A DNA stretch of 64,000 nt. Source: Microbacterium sp. 1S1. GTDB taxonomy: Bacteria; Actinomycetota; Actinomycetes; Actinomycetales; Microbacteriaceae. A program made the translations under genes and the position numbers. This document shows positions 16,328-24,871 of the stretch, piece after piece (the stretch's first letter is position 1; the number at the start of each line of letters is the position of its first letter). The notes under the pieces were generated by a model. It was given only the letters and a program-made list of their open reading frames with translations, had not been told where the DNA came from and did not search any database. Where the stretch lies: contig NZ_CP043430.1 of the NCBI RefSeq assembly GCF_008271365.1, positions 372,001-436,000 on the forward strand, read 5' to 3'.

Positions 16328-17374
16328 TCACCAGGCGGCGGCGACCTCCGCGTGGATGCGGAGGATGCCCTCCGTGGAGCCGGCGGGGGCGCGGCCGATG
16401 CCGCACTCCGTCGCGACGCCGAACTCCGGAGCGAACCGGGCCGCGGCGGCGATCCGGCGGCGGGCGCCCTCCGCACCGTCCTCGCGGTGCACGAGGCCGA
16501 GGTAGAGCTCCTCGACGGAGGCGAGGTCGGCGAGCGGCGCGAAGTAGGCCTCGTCGTCGTGGTCGATCGGCACGGGAAGGTGCAGCCAGGTGAGCGGACG
16601 GCGGGCCTCGGCGATCACGGCGTTGGCGTAGCGGACGAGGGCGCCGGAGTCGGTCGGTTCGAAGAAGTGCTTCTCCCCCGCGTCGCCGTAGCAGAGATGC
16701 ACGCCCACCTCGACGTCGTCCGGAACGGCGTCGACGAGCACAGCGAGACGCGAGACGAGTCCATCGAACGGGTCGCCGGGCCACCACGCCTCCATGACGG
16801 CACCGTAGCCGGAGGCTCCCTCGATGATGCCCATCTCACTGGCGACATCCCACTGCACGGCGAGGTCGCCGTGCGGGATCGCGGCGAGGATCTCGTCGAG
16901 CTCGTGGAGCATCGCGGCGGTGTACACGGGCTCGATCGCGGCCCGGTCGTCGCCGTGGAAGAAGGAGGAGATGACGGCGAGCGGGGTGGGCAGCGACACC
17001 TGGAACCGGGTGCCCGCCGGAACGGCCCCCTCCTCGCGCAGTCGCACGAACAGCTCGTAGGACTCGATGGCGGCGGAGGCGTACCCCAGCGGAGGCAGCG
17101 CGATCGCCGACGGATCCGCGCCCTCGGCGATGTGGAGGCCGCGGGCGTCGATGCCGGCCGGGAACGGGATGGGCTCATCACCGATGCGCTCGATGCCGTC
17201 CGCCTGGCCGATGACGTCGGGCTGGAACATGATCCAGTGGAACCGCTTGCCGACCTCGCCGTCCGGGATCCGTCGCAGCCGGTCGCCGAGCATCTCCGCG
17301 GCGGTGCGCATCGTGGTCTCGGCATCGTCGAAGTTCACACTGCCCACGAGGAGGGCACCCTGGGGCTGCGTCAT
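16328..17374 (-). CDS. MetE-like (cobalamin-independent methionine synthase-related) barrel protein
   Basis: A 348-residue protein that looks like a single TIM barrel of the MetE/UROD-like superfamily. It has an early GSVNFDD, RIPDGEVGKRFHWI, FQVSLPTP, VQWDVASEMG, VGVHLCYGDAGEKHF and a late VATECGIGR. Full MetE is about 750 residues and has two barrels; this is much shorter and may be a catabolic or methyl-transfer relative. The HLCYGD and ECG segments could carry zinc ligands. The ATG at 17374 is leaderless, with TATTCT 6 nt upstream. Function uncertain. Confidence 0.6.
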   Translation of the reverse strand: MTQPQGALLVGSVNFDDAETTMRTAAEMLGDRLRRIPDGEVGKRFHWIMFQPDVIGQADGIERIGDEPIPFPAGIDARGLHIAEGADPSAIALPPLGYASAAIESYELFVRLREEGAVPAGTRFQVSLPTPLAVISSFFHGDDRAAIEPVYTAAMLHELDEILAAIPHGDLAVQWDVASEMGIIEGASGYGAVMEAWWPGDPFDGLVSRLAVLVDAVPDDVEVGVHLCYGDAGEKHFFEPTDSGALVRYANAVIAEARRPLTWLHLPVPIDHDDEAYFAPLADLASVEELYLGLVHREDGAEGARRRIAAAARFAPEFGVATECGIGRAPAGSTEGILRIHAEVAAAW

Positions 17375-17394
17375 GCCCCCAGAATATCCCTCGC

Positions 17395-17471
17395 CCGACC
17401 CACCCCTTCCGGCCGAGCCACCCCTCTGCGTGCGGCCGGAAGGGGTGGGACACACGCGAGGGGTGGGTCGG
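17395..17471. repeat. Intergenic palindromic repeat, family A, copy 1
   Basis: The outer arms CCGACCCACCCCT (17395-17407) and AGGGGTGGGTCGG (17459-17471) are perfectly complementary. Inside, CCCTTCCGGCC and GGCCGGAAGGG form a competing pair. Two similar elements occur at 33291 and 35421. Confidence 0.8.
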
Positions 17472-17487
17472 CGAGCCAGGGCCGGGA

Positions 17488-17501
17488 TTAGGATTGCCTA
17501 A
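17488..17501. promoter_or_regulatory. Possible DtxR/IdeR-type iron box
   Basis: TTAGG-ATTG-CCTAA is an inverted repeat resembling the first 14 positions of the actinobacterial iron box (TTAGGTTAGSCTAACCTAA), with mismatches in the centre and a poor right-hand extension. It lies 44 bp before a gene with a predicted iron-enzyme signature. Confidence 0.35.
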
Positions 17502-17545
17502 GAACCCGCCGCCTCGGGGGCAGAACGACGGGAAGGATCAGCAGC

Positions 17546-18328
17546 ATGGGATTCATCACATCCGCGGCGCTCGCCGAGACCGGATACGTGGTCCTGGACG
17601 ACGAGACCACCCCGGTGGACCCGTCGGAGTGGCAGGACCTCGAATACGTCGGCTGGCGCTCCTCCGGCGTCACCCGCTTCGCGCCTCTGACCAGCTACGC
17701 CGGCGAGATCGACTGCAACGGCTTCTGGAACCACACGCCCCCGCGCACCGACAAGGACGGCGTCTGGATCCCCTCGCAGGTCGCCGTCGCGCCGACCCTG
17801 CAGCGTCGCGCCCTGGCCCCGGGCGCCGGCATCGGCCGCTGCCGCGTGATCGAGCTCCAGCCGAACGACTACGCCGACGCCATCTACAACCTGCACCAGG
17901 ACGACAACAACCGCCTGAACGAGCCGGGCACCGGCTGGGTGGTCCGCGGGTATGACAACCTCACCGACGACACCGACTCGATGCTCATCCTCCGCTCCGA
18001 CCGGTTCGACCCGGCCACGGAAGTGCGGCTGCCGCTGCGCGCGGGCTCTCGGATCATCGTCGACACGCAGCGCTTCTGGCACGCCGTGTGGCATCGCGGC
18101 GCCGGTCCGCGGTATGCGCTCATCACCTCCTGGACCAGCGGCCCCGAGCTCGACGCGTACATCGCCGCCCACCACGGCGACCCGCACCCGCCCACTGTCG
18201 ACCTCGACCCGCGACTCGTCGACGAAGCCCAGATCGAGATGCACCGCCGGATCGAGGAGCGCCGTCGCGCGTTCGAGGCGCAGGGCATCGTGATGGAGCC
18301 GCCCGCCGACATGAACCTCGTCGGCTGA
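17546..18328 (+). CDS. Putative 2OG-Fe(II) oxygenase-like protein
   Basis: A 260-residue protein that I do not recognise as a named family. It carries a plausible Fe(II)/2-oxoglutarate facial triad: His117-x-Asp119 in YNLHQDDNN, a distal His179 or His183 in FWHAVWHRG, and Arg189 in RYALITSW as a 2OG-binding residue. The spacing of about 60 residues from HxD to His suits the jelly-roll fold. A Shine-Dalgarno GGAAGGA (17531-17537) sets the start, and a possible iron box lies upstream. It converges with cydC 3 bp away. Confidence 0.55.
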   Translation: MGFITSAALAETGYVVLDDETTPVDPSEWQDLEYVGWRSSGVTRFAPLTSYAGEIDCNGFWNHTPPRTDKDGVWIPSQVAVAPTLQRRALAPGAGIGRCRVIELQPNDYADAIYNLHQDDNNRLNEPGTGWVVRGYDNLTDDTDSMLILRSDRFDPATEVRLPLRAGSRIIVDTQRFWHAVWHRGAGPRYALITSWTSGPELDAYIAAHHGDPHPPTVDLDPRLVDEAQIEMHRRIEERRRAFEAQGIVMEPPADMNLVG

Positions 18329-18331
18329 AAC

Positions 18332-20000
18332 TCAGACCGTCCGGCCGCCCTCGATCCGCACCACCCGGTCGACCGTCCCCTCGGGCGGCGCCACGTGCGA
18401 GATGAGCAGCACCGACTGCTCCCCCGTCGCCCGCAGCAGATCGCGCAGCAGGGCGTCCGACGCCTCGGGGTCCACGCCCGCCGTCGGCTCGTCCAGCACG
18501 AGCACCGGGAACCCCCGGAGCAGCGCGCGAGCCAGAGCGATCCGCTGGGCCTGACCGCCGGACACCAGCGCGCCGCGGTCCCCGACCCGGGCATCGAGCC
18601 CTCCGCGCTCGCGCACCCAGGGCCCGAGCCCCACCCGGTCGAGCACGGAAAGGAGCTCGTCATCGGTGGCCGTGTCCTTCGCGAAGAGGAGGTTCTGCCG
18701 CACGTCCTCGTCGAACAGCTGCGGCTGCTGCTCGCACAGCCCGACGATGCGACGCAATGACGGCCCGGACAGCGCGGCCGCGTCGAGGTCGCCGATCCGG
18801 TACTCGCCGTCGACGCGGAGGAAGCCGACGAGAGCGGCCGCCAACGAGCTTTTTCCCCGCCCCGCTCGCCCCGGCTACGAGCACCCGCTCCCCCGGCCGG
18901 AGGTCGAGGTCGACGCCTGTCAACGCCGCGGCGCCTCCGGGCCAGTGCGCCGTGGCACCGCGCAGAGCGAGGGCCGGCACTCCCGTGATCTCCACGTCTT
19001 CTCCCGCGTCGGTCCGCAGCTCCGGCGGCATCCGCTCGGGCAGCACGTCCACGATGCGCTCCGCACTCGCACGGACGCTGCGCCACGAGGCCGCGGCGAT
19101 CGGCACGGCGCCGAACACCTCGAACACGACCATCGGCACGAGCACCGCGACCGCGAGCCACGGCGCATCGATCGCACCGGTGCTCAGGCCGGGTGCGGCC
19201 ACCGCGAGCGCCCAGACGGATGCGGCTCCCGCCATCAGCGACACGACCCCGGCGGCGACGGCCTGCGCGAGCGACGCCCGACCGACCACCCGACGCAGAG
19301 CGGCGTCCGCGGCGCGGATCCGCTCCCGCGCCTGTGCCTCCGCACCGAACGCGAGAAGCACGTCGAGGCTGCCGAAGTAGTCCACGAGGGCAGCGGACAC
19401 CTCAGCTCGACGTTCCGAGACCGCAGCCTCTGCGCGGGAGCCGAAGATCCAGCCGAGACCGACGGCCGCGAGCGCGGCGACGAGGAGGCAGACCGCGAGG
19501 GTCAGCGCGGCGGGCGGCGAGACGAAGGCGAGGAAGCCGACCGCCCCGAGGGCCACGACACCCGAGACGGCAAGCGGCTGCACCACCCGGAGCGGGAGGT
19601 TCTGCAGATTCTCCACGTCGTCGACGAGCGCCGCGAGCACCTGCCCGCGGTCGGTCGCGCCGAGACCCGCCGGCGAGAGCGGGATGAGACGGCGCACCAT
19701 GTCGGAGCGGGTCGCCGCGAGCTGCCGGAGCGCGGCGTCGTGACCGCTCAGCCGTTCCAGATACCGCGTGACGGCACGGGTCACCGCGAAGAACCGCACC
19801 CCGACGACGGCGATGGACAGCGGCACGAGCGAGTCGACGATCGACGAGCTCACGATCAGCCAGCCGCTCACGGCGAGGAGGCTCACCGCGGCGGCCGCCG
19901 ACAGCACCCCCCAGATCAGCCCGGGGAGAAAGCGCCGGAACGGTGGCTGTGCGAGGCGGAGCACGTCGCGGACCCGCTCGCTCCGCGTCGTCGCGGTCAT
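18332..20000 (-). pseudogene. cydC: cydC, ABC transporter subunit of cytochrome bd assembly, frameshifted in Walker A
   Basis: CydC, half of the CydDC exporter of cysteine/glutathione needed for cytochrome bd maturation. The first frame (from the ATG at 20000) encodes the membrane domain and the start of the ATPase to AGASGAGK. The second frame (ending at 18332) continues SSLAAALVGFLRVDGEYRIGD through Q-loop, VSGGQAQRIALARAL and VLDEPTAGVD. The two frames join exactly in Walker A if the run of five T (18850-18854; AAAAA on the coding strand) is read as four. So there is one extra base in a homopolymer, either a sequencing error or a true lesion. Apart from this the gene is intact, and it overlaps cydD by ATGA. 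Confidence 0.9.
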
Positions 20001-21655
20001 GCGCTCACCCCCAGCGCCACGATCCGGTCGGCGATGTCCCTGGCCGAGCGACGGTGGGACACGAGGAGCACGGTGGCGCCGGCGTCCGCGCGCTCCCGCA
20101 GCGACCGCCAGAGGCGCTCCTCGGTGTCCGGGTCGAGAGCGCTGGAGGGCTCGTCGAGCGCGAGCACGCGAGCAGGGGCGGCGTCATGCCGGTACAGCGC
20201 CCTGGCCACGGCGACACGCTGCGCCTGACCGCCGGAGAGCCCGGCCCCCTGCACACCCAGCACCCGTTCGGCCTCGATCCCCTCTGCGCACGCGGCGTCG
20301 AGTGCCGCCCGCACGCGGGCGACGTCGGGAGCGGTGTCGCCGAGGGCGACGTTCTCCGCGACCGTGCCGCGCATCAGCCCGGGGGTCTGCCCCGCCCAGG
20401 CGAGCCAGTCGAACGGCGCGAGCTCGCGCACCTCCCGCCCCTCCCACCGCGCGGTGCCCGTGTAGTCCGCGGCTCCACGGAGGGCGGCGAGCAGACTCGA
20501 CTTCCCGGAACCGCTCGGCCCCTCGATCAGGGTCACCGTCCCCGGCTGCGCGACGAACGACACCGGTGGCAGGTCCCGCACACGAAGTCCCTCGACCACG
20601 AGCCCCCGCTCCCCCTGCACGACCCCGACACGGCTGCCGGAGGAGTCCGTGGGGTTCGGTCGTGCAGCCGTACCCGGGTCGTGCAGGCGCACTCCCCCGC
20701 GGTCCCGCTCCCGCGCCGCGTCCAGCACGTCGAACACGTCTTCCGTGGCCGCGACCCCCTCGGCCGCCGCGTGGAACTGCACGCCGACCTGCCGGATGGG
20801 AAGGAAGGCCTCGGGGGCGAGCAGCAGCACAAAGAGCCCGACCTCGAGACTCAGGTCGCCCGAGAGCAGCCGGAACCCGACTGCGACCGCGATGAGCGCG
20901 ACGGCGAGCGACGACAGCAGCTCCATCGCGAACCCCGAGAGGAACGAGAACCGGAGCACCTTCATGGTCTCGCGACGGTACTCGTCCGCCGTCACCTCGA
21001 TGCGGTCGGCCGCCCGACGGTCGCGTCCGAACAGCCGCAGCGTCGACAGGCCCTGCACCGTGTCGGCGAAGCGAGCGGCGAGGTGCTGCAGCGTCTGCCA
21101 CTGCTTCTTCTGCACCGTGCGGGTCGCGATGCCGATGAGGATGAGGAACAGCGGGATCAGCGGCAGGGTGATGACGGCGGTGAGGCCGCTCGGCCAGTCC
21201 TGCCACCACATGACCGCGACGAGCACGGGCGTCGCGATGACGGTGAGCACGAGCTGCGGGATGTACCGCGCGAAGTACGCGTCCAGGGCCTCCAGGCCGT
21301 GACCGGCGGTGACAGCGATCTGCGTCTGATTCCGCTGTGCGAGCCACCCCGACCCGAGCCGCCCGACGGCCGCGACGAGCGCCGCGCGCAGCTGCATCCC
21401 GGTCCGGGCGGCAGCCCGGGTGCCGGCGGCGTCGGACGCCGCGATGAGCAGACCCCGCAGCAGCGCCGTCCCCAGCAGCACGAGCAGGGTGACCGTGACG
21501 TCACGCCCCGCGATGGCTCCGACGACCGCGTCGGTGAGCAGCCACGCGAAGGCGATCGTCACCGCGGTCTGGAAGACGCCGATCGCGGCCGACGCCAGGA
21601 GGAATCCCCGGGCGGCGGCCGCGTATCGGAGCAGCCTCGGATCGACGGGTTTCAC
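19997..21655 (-). CDS. cydD: Thiol reductant ABC exporter subunit CydD
   Basis: A 552-residue ABC half-transporter with six membrane helices (to about residue 310) and a C-terminal ATPase. It has Walker A GPSGSGKSS, signature LSGGQAQRVAVARAL, Walker B VLALDEPSSALDP and an H-loop LLVSHR. With CydC it exports cysteine/glutathione to the outer face of the membrane, supporting cytochrome bd assembly. The GTG start overlaps the cydB stop (GTGA), and its own stop overlaps the cydC ATG. CydD comes before CydC, as usual in actinobacterial cydABDC operons. Confidence 0.93.
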   Translation of the reverse strand: MKPVDPRLLRYAAAARGFLLASAAIGVFQTAVTIAFAWLLTDAVVGAIAGRDVTVTLLVLLGTALLRGLLIAASDAAGTRAAARTGMQLRAALVAAVGRLGSGWLAQRNQTQIAVTAGHGLEALDAYFARYIPQLVLTVIATPVLVAVMWWQDWPSGLTAVITLPLIPLFLILIGIATRTVQKKQWQTLQHLAARFADTVQGLSTLRLFGRDRRAADRIEVTADEYRRETMKVLRFSFLSGFAMELLSSLAVALIAVAVGFRLLSGDLSLEVGLFVLLLAPEAFLPIRQVGVQFHAAAEGVAATEDVFDVLDAARERDRGGVRLHDPGTAARPNPTDSSGSRVGVVQGERGLVVEGLRVRDLPPVSFVAQPGTVTLIEGPSGSGKSSLLAALRGAADYTGTARWEGREVRELAPFDWLAWAGQTPGLMRGTVAENVALGDTAPDVARVRAALDAACAEGIEAERVLGVQGAGLSGGQAQRVAVARALYRHDAAPARVLALDEPSSALDPDTEERLWRSLRERADAGATVLLVSHRRSARDIADRIVALGVSA

Positions 21656-22680
21656 GCGTGCGCCGGAGCCCCCTCGATCGATCGGCGGGTGACGCGCTTG
21701 CGGAACACCCAGTAGGTCCAGGTCTGGTATGCGATGACCAACGGCAGGGCGATCAGCGCGGTCCAGCTCATGATCTGCAGCGTATACGGTGTGCTCGATG
21801 CGTTGGCGATCGTCAGACTGTACGCCGGGTCGATCGTCGACGGCATCACGAACGGGAAGAGCGCCGAGAAGAGCATGACGACGGCGAACATGACCGTGAG
21901 CATGCCGGCGAAGAACGCCCAGCCGTCACGACGGACGAGCGAGAAGCCGACCGCCGCGATCAGGCTGACCGCCGCGAGCGCACCGGCTCCGACGACCAGC
22001 CAGAGCAGCGGAGCCTCCCGGCCCATGGCGATCGCGACCGTCCAGACCACCGTCGCGGCTGCCAGGAGGATCGTCGGGATGGCAGCCTTCTTCGCGAGCT
22101 TCCGCGCGTCCTCGTGCACCTGGCCGTCCGTCTTCAGCGCGACGAACAGCACACCGTGCAGGAAGAAGAGCAGCAGCGTCGTGGCGCCGACGAGCAGGGC
22201 GTACGGGTTGAGCAGCGAGAAGAAGCCGCCGACGTAGATGTGGTTCTCATCGATCGCCACCCCCTGCACGATGTTGCCGAAGGCGACACCCCAGAGCAGC
22301 GCCGGCACGACCGAGCCGATCACGATCATCCGGTCGAAGCCCTGCTTCCACTTCCGGCTCTCCCGCTGGTGGCGGTACTCGAACGAGACGCCGCGCAGGA
22401 TGAGCGCGAGCAGGATGAGCAGCAGCGGCAGGTAGAACCCGCTGAACAGCGTGGCGTACCACTCGGGGAACGAGGCGAACAGCGAGGCACCGGCCACGAT
22501 GACCCAGGTCTCGTTGAGGTCCCACACGGGGCCGATCGTGTTGATGACCTGCCGGCGGGACACGTCGTCCTTGCCGAGGAACGGCAGCGACATGCCGACA
22601 CCGAAGTCGAACCCGTCGAGGACGAAGTACCCGACGAACAGGAAGGCGACCACCCAGAACCAGATCGTTGCGAGATCCAT
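21652..22680 (-). CDS. cydB: Cytochrome bd ubiquinol/menaquinol oxidase subunit II
   Basis: A 342-residue integral membrane protein with about eight helices. The N-terminus WFWVVAFLFVGYFVLDGFDFGVG with GPVWDLNETW(V) is diagnostic of CydB. It forms the bd oxidase with CydA, oxidising menaquinol and reducing O2 at low oxygen tension. GAGAGGAAC precedes the ATG, and it starts 14 bp after cydA. Confidence 0.95.
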   Translation of the reverse strand: MDLATIWFWVVAFLFVGYFVLDGFDFGVGMSLPFLGKDDVSRRQVINTIGPVWDLNETWVIVAGASLFASFPEWYATLFSGFYLPLLLILLALILRGVSFEYRHQRESRKWKQGFDRMIVIGSVVPALLWGVAFGNIVQGVAIDENHIYVGGFFSLLNPYALLVGATTLLLFFLHGVLFVALKTDGQVHEDARKLAKKAAIPTILLAAATVVWTVAIAMGREAPLLWLVVGAGALAAVSLIAAVGFSLVRRDGWAFFAGMLTVMFAVVMLFSALFPFVMPSTIDPAYSLTIANASSTPYTLQIMSWTALIALPLVIAYQTWTYWVFRKRVTRRSIEGAPAHA

Positions 22681-22694
22681 GATGCTCGTTCCTC

Positions 22695-24110
22695 TCAGTA
22701 CACGACCGACGGCAGCTGAGCCGTCTCCTCATGGGGCTTTTCGTCGGTATCCGGCCCCTTCTGGGCGGCCTTGACGATCAGCCGGACTTCGACCACGGCG
22801 AGGGAGGCGTAGATGGCGGTGAAGGCGATCAGCGAGATCAGGACCTCGAGGCCGCTCACCCCCGGCGAGACGCCGTCGCGGGTGGACATCAGGCCGAACA
22901 CGATCCACGGCTGCCGACCCATCTCGGTGAACACCCAGCCCATGATGTTGGCGGCGAGCGCGAGCGGGAACGACCAGATCGCGACCTTCCACATCCACGG
23001 CGCGACCGGCTTGGTGGCCTTCTTGCGGGTGACCCAGAGGCCGGCGACGGCGACGAGGGCGGCGGCCATGCCGAGGCCGATCATCCAGCGGAACGACCAG
23101 TACGTGATCCACAGCACGGGGGCGAAGTCGGTGATGCCGGTGCTCGCGTACGTCTGGGCGTACTCGGCGTTCAGGTCGTTGATGCCATGCACGCAGGCGT
23201 CGAGGGTGTGCGTCGAGAGCAGCGACAGCAGGTACGGCACCCGGATCGAGAACAGCTCCGAGCTGCCGTCCGGCGTCCCGAGGGTGAAGAGGCTGAAGGA
23301 GGCGTCGGCGCCGCAGACGGTGTTGAACGTCGCCTCCGCGGCGGCCATCTTCATCGGCTGCGCGGCGTACATGGCGAGTCCGAGCTGGTCGCCCGTGAGC
23401 ACGACGCCGGCGGTGGAGAAGATCATCGCCCAGAGGCCGAACTTCAACGAGACGCGCATGGTGTCGAAGTGCTGGCCGCGCGCCAGGTGCCAGGCCGACA
23501 CCGAGATGACGACTCCCGCGGCGAACATGAGCGCGCCGAAGATGGTGTGCGGGAACGCGGCGAGCGCGACCGGGTTGGTCAGCAGGGCCCAGAAGTCGGT
23601 GAGCTCGGCGCGGTTGGTCGCCTCGTTGAACGTGTAGCCGACCGGGTTCTGCATGAACGCGTTGGCGGCGATGATGAAGTACGCCGACAGGATGCTGCCG
23701 ATCGAGACGCACCAGATCGTCGCCAGGTGGAGCTTCTGCGGAAGCTTGTCCCAGCCGAAGATCCACAGCCCGATGAAGGTCGCCTCGAAGAAGAACGCCA
23801 GCAGTCCCTCGAACGCGAGCGGGGCGCCGAACACGTCCCCGACGAAGCGGGAGTAGTCCGACCAGTTCATGCCGAACTGGAACTCCTGCACGATGCCGGT
23901 GACCACGCCCATCGCGAAGTTGATGAGGAAGATCTTGCCGAAGAACCGGGTGAGGTGCAGGTACTGGACCTTCGCCGTGCGCACCCAGGCCGTCTGGAAG
24001 ATCGCGGCGACGAGCGCCATGCCGATCGTGAGCGGCACGAAGAGGTAGTGGTAGACGGTCGTCAGGCCGAACTGCCATCGGGCCAGGGCGAGCGGATCAA
24101 GCCATTCCAT
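22695..24110 (-). CDS. cydA: Cytochrome bd ubiquinol/menaquinol oxidase subunit I
   Basis: A 471-residue haem-bearing subunit with about nine helices. His21 in TTVYHYLFVP corresponds to the high-spin b595 ligand of the family. The GRQPW motif (TEMGRQPWIVFG) lies in the region by the quinol-binding Q-loop, which is of the short type. The start overlaps the end of the upstream regulator gene by 14 bp, linking expression of the oxidase to its regulator. Confidence 0.95.
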   Translation of the reverse strand: MEWLDPLALARWQFGLTTVYHYLFVPLTIGMALVAAIFQTAWVRTAKVQYLHLTRFFGKIFLINFAMGVVTGIVQEFQFGMNWSDYSRFVGDVFGAPLAFEGLLAFFFEATFIGLWIFGWDKLPQKLHLATIWCVSIGSILSAYFIIAANAFMQNPVGYTFNEATNRAELTDFWALLTNPVALAAFPHTIFGALMFAAGVVISVSAWHLARGQHFDTMRVSLKFGLWAMIFSTAGVVLTGDQLGLAMYAAQPMKMAAAEATFNTVCGADASFSLFTLGTPDGSSELFSIRVPYLLSLLSTHTLDACVHGINDLNAEYAQTYASTGITDFAPVLWITYWSFRWMIGLGMAAALVAVAGLWVTRKKATKPVAPWMWKVAIWSFPLALAANIMGWVFTEMGRQPWIVFGLMSTRDGVSPGVSGLEVLISLIAFTAIYASLAVVEVRLIVKAAQKGPDTDEKPHEETAQLPSVVY

Positions 24111-24771
24111 GAGCGACTCCCGTTCTGTTCGACGCCTGCGCGGCGGTGTCGCGCAGCTGCACGGTGCATTCGGAGGGCAGCGCGGCCTCGCGCACGCACT
24201 CGGCTTCGAGCGGACCCCCCGCTTCTGCCAGGATGCCCTGGATCAGTCCGAGATGCACTTGGCACAGCATCGGGCGGTCCTCCGGCCGGCCGGCTGCGTG
24301 CGGGCAGGGGCTCAGGTCGACGGTCAGCCCGCGGTCGTCCACGATCGGCTCGAACCCGCTCTCCTCCAGGTGCTCGACGAGGGCGTCGAGCTGGTAGGTG
24401 GCGTCCTTCCCGAGGGCGGTCCCGGTGCCGGGGAGCACGCTGCGGAGGAGGTCGCCGCGGCGGGCCGCCGCCTTGGCCTTGCTGCGCGCGACCGGGCTGG
24501 AGGCGTCCGGTGCCCCGGTGGCGGCGCGGTACAGCGTACGAGGACGACCCCGGGTGGTGCGGTGCTCGACGGTCGGGATGACGTAGCCGCCCTCGATCAG
24601 TCGCTGGAGGTGCTCGCGCACGGTGTTCGGGTGGAGGCCGGTGGCCTCGCGCAGATCGCCGATCGCGAGCTCCCGAGCGGTGCCGGAGTGACTGGCCTCG
24701 AAGAGGAGGTGCAGGATGCGCACTCGGGAGTAGCTGGAGATCGGCCCGCAGACGGACCCGCCGTTGGACAT
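24097..24771 (-). CDS. Winged-helix regulator with C-terminal Cys cluster (SufR/ArsR-like), probable cyd regulator
   Basis: A 224-residue protein. The N-terminal winged helix (about 15-80; VRILHLLFEAS, LREATGLHPNTVREHLQRL, a basic wing TRGRPRTLYRA) is followed by a sensor domain. Four cysteines (156, 170, 192, 202) in the arrangement C-x13-C-x21-C-x9-C, with SPCPH at the first, resemble SufR-type regulators that hold an Fe-S cluster. A redox or O2-sensing role over the cyd operon is inferred from the cluster and the overlap with cydA. The start is leaderless: GATAAT (24778-24783) ends 6 nt upstream. It is divergent from radA. Confidence 0.75.
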   Translation of the reverse strand: MSNGGSVCGPISSYSRVRILHLLFEASHSGTARELAIGDLREATGLHPNTVREHLQRLIEGGYVIPTVEHRTTRGRPRTLYRAATGAPDASSPVARSKAKAAARRGDLLRSVLPGTGTALGKDATYQLDALVEHLEESGFEPIVDDRGLTVDLSPCPHAAGRPEDRPMLCQVHLGLIQGILAEAGGPLEAECVREAALPSECTVQLRDTAAQASNRTGVAHGMA

Positions 24772-24777
24772 GTCTCA

Positions 24778-24865
24778 ATTATCTGTCCGGACGGGTGCCG
24801 CACGGGGGCTCCGGGCCGTGAATAACCGCCGCGTCGATAGGGATGTCTGATGCCGCCGATAGCCT
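24778..24865. promoter_or_regulatory. Divergent leaderless promoters for the cyd operon and radA
   Basis: Minus strand: GATAAT (24778-24783) is placed 6 nt before the cyd regulator ATG. Plus strand: TAGCCT (24860-24865) is placed 6 nt before the radA ATG. The 100-bp gap therefore holds two back-to-back promoters. Confidence 0.6.
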
Positions 24866-24871
24866 GGGGGC

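Noticed and set aside
18840..18860. Programmed ribosomal frameshift in cydC
   Set aside because: Restoring the frame needs a +1 (or -2) shift at AAAAA; no stop codon, structure or known +1 signal is present, and CydC is not known to use one. A homopolymer error or mutation is simpler.
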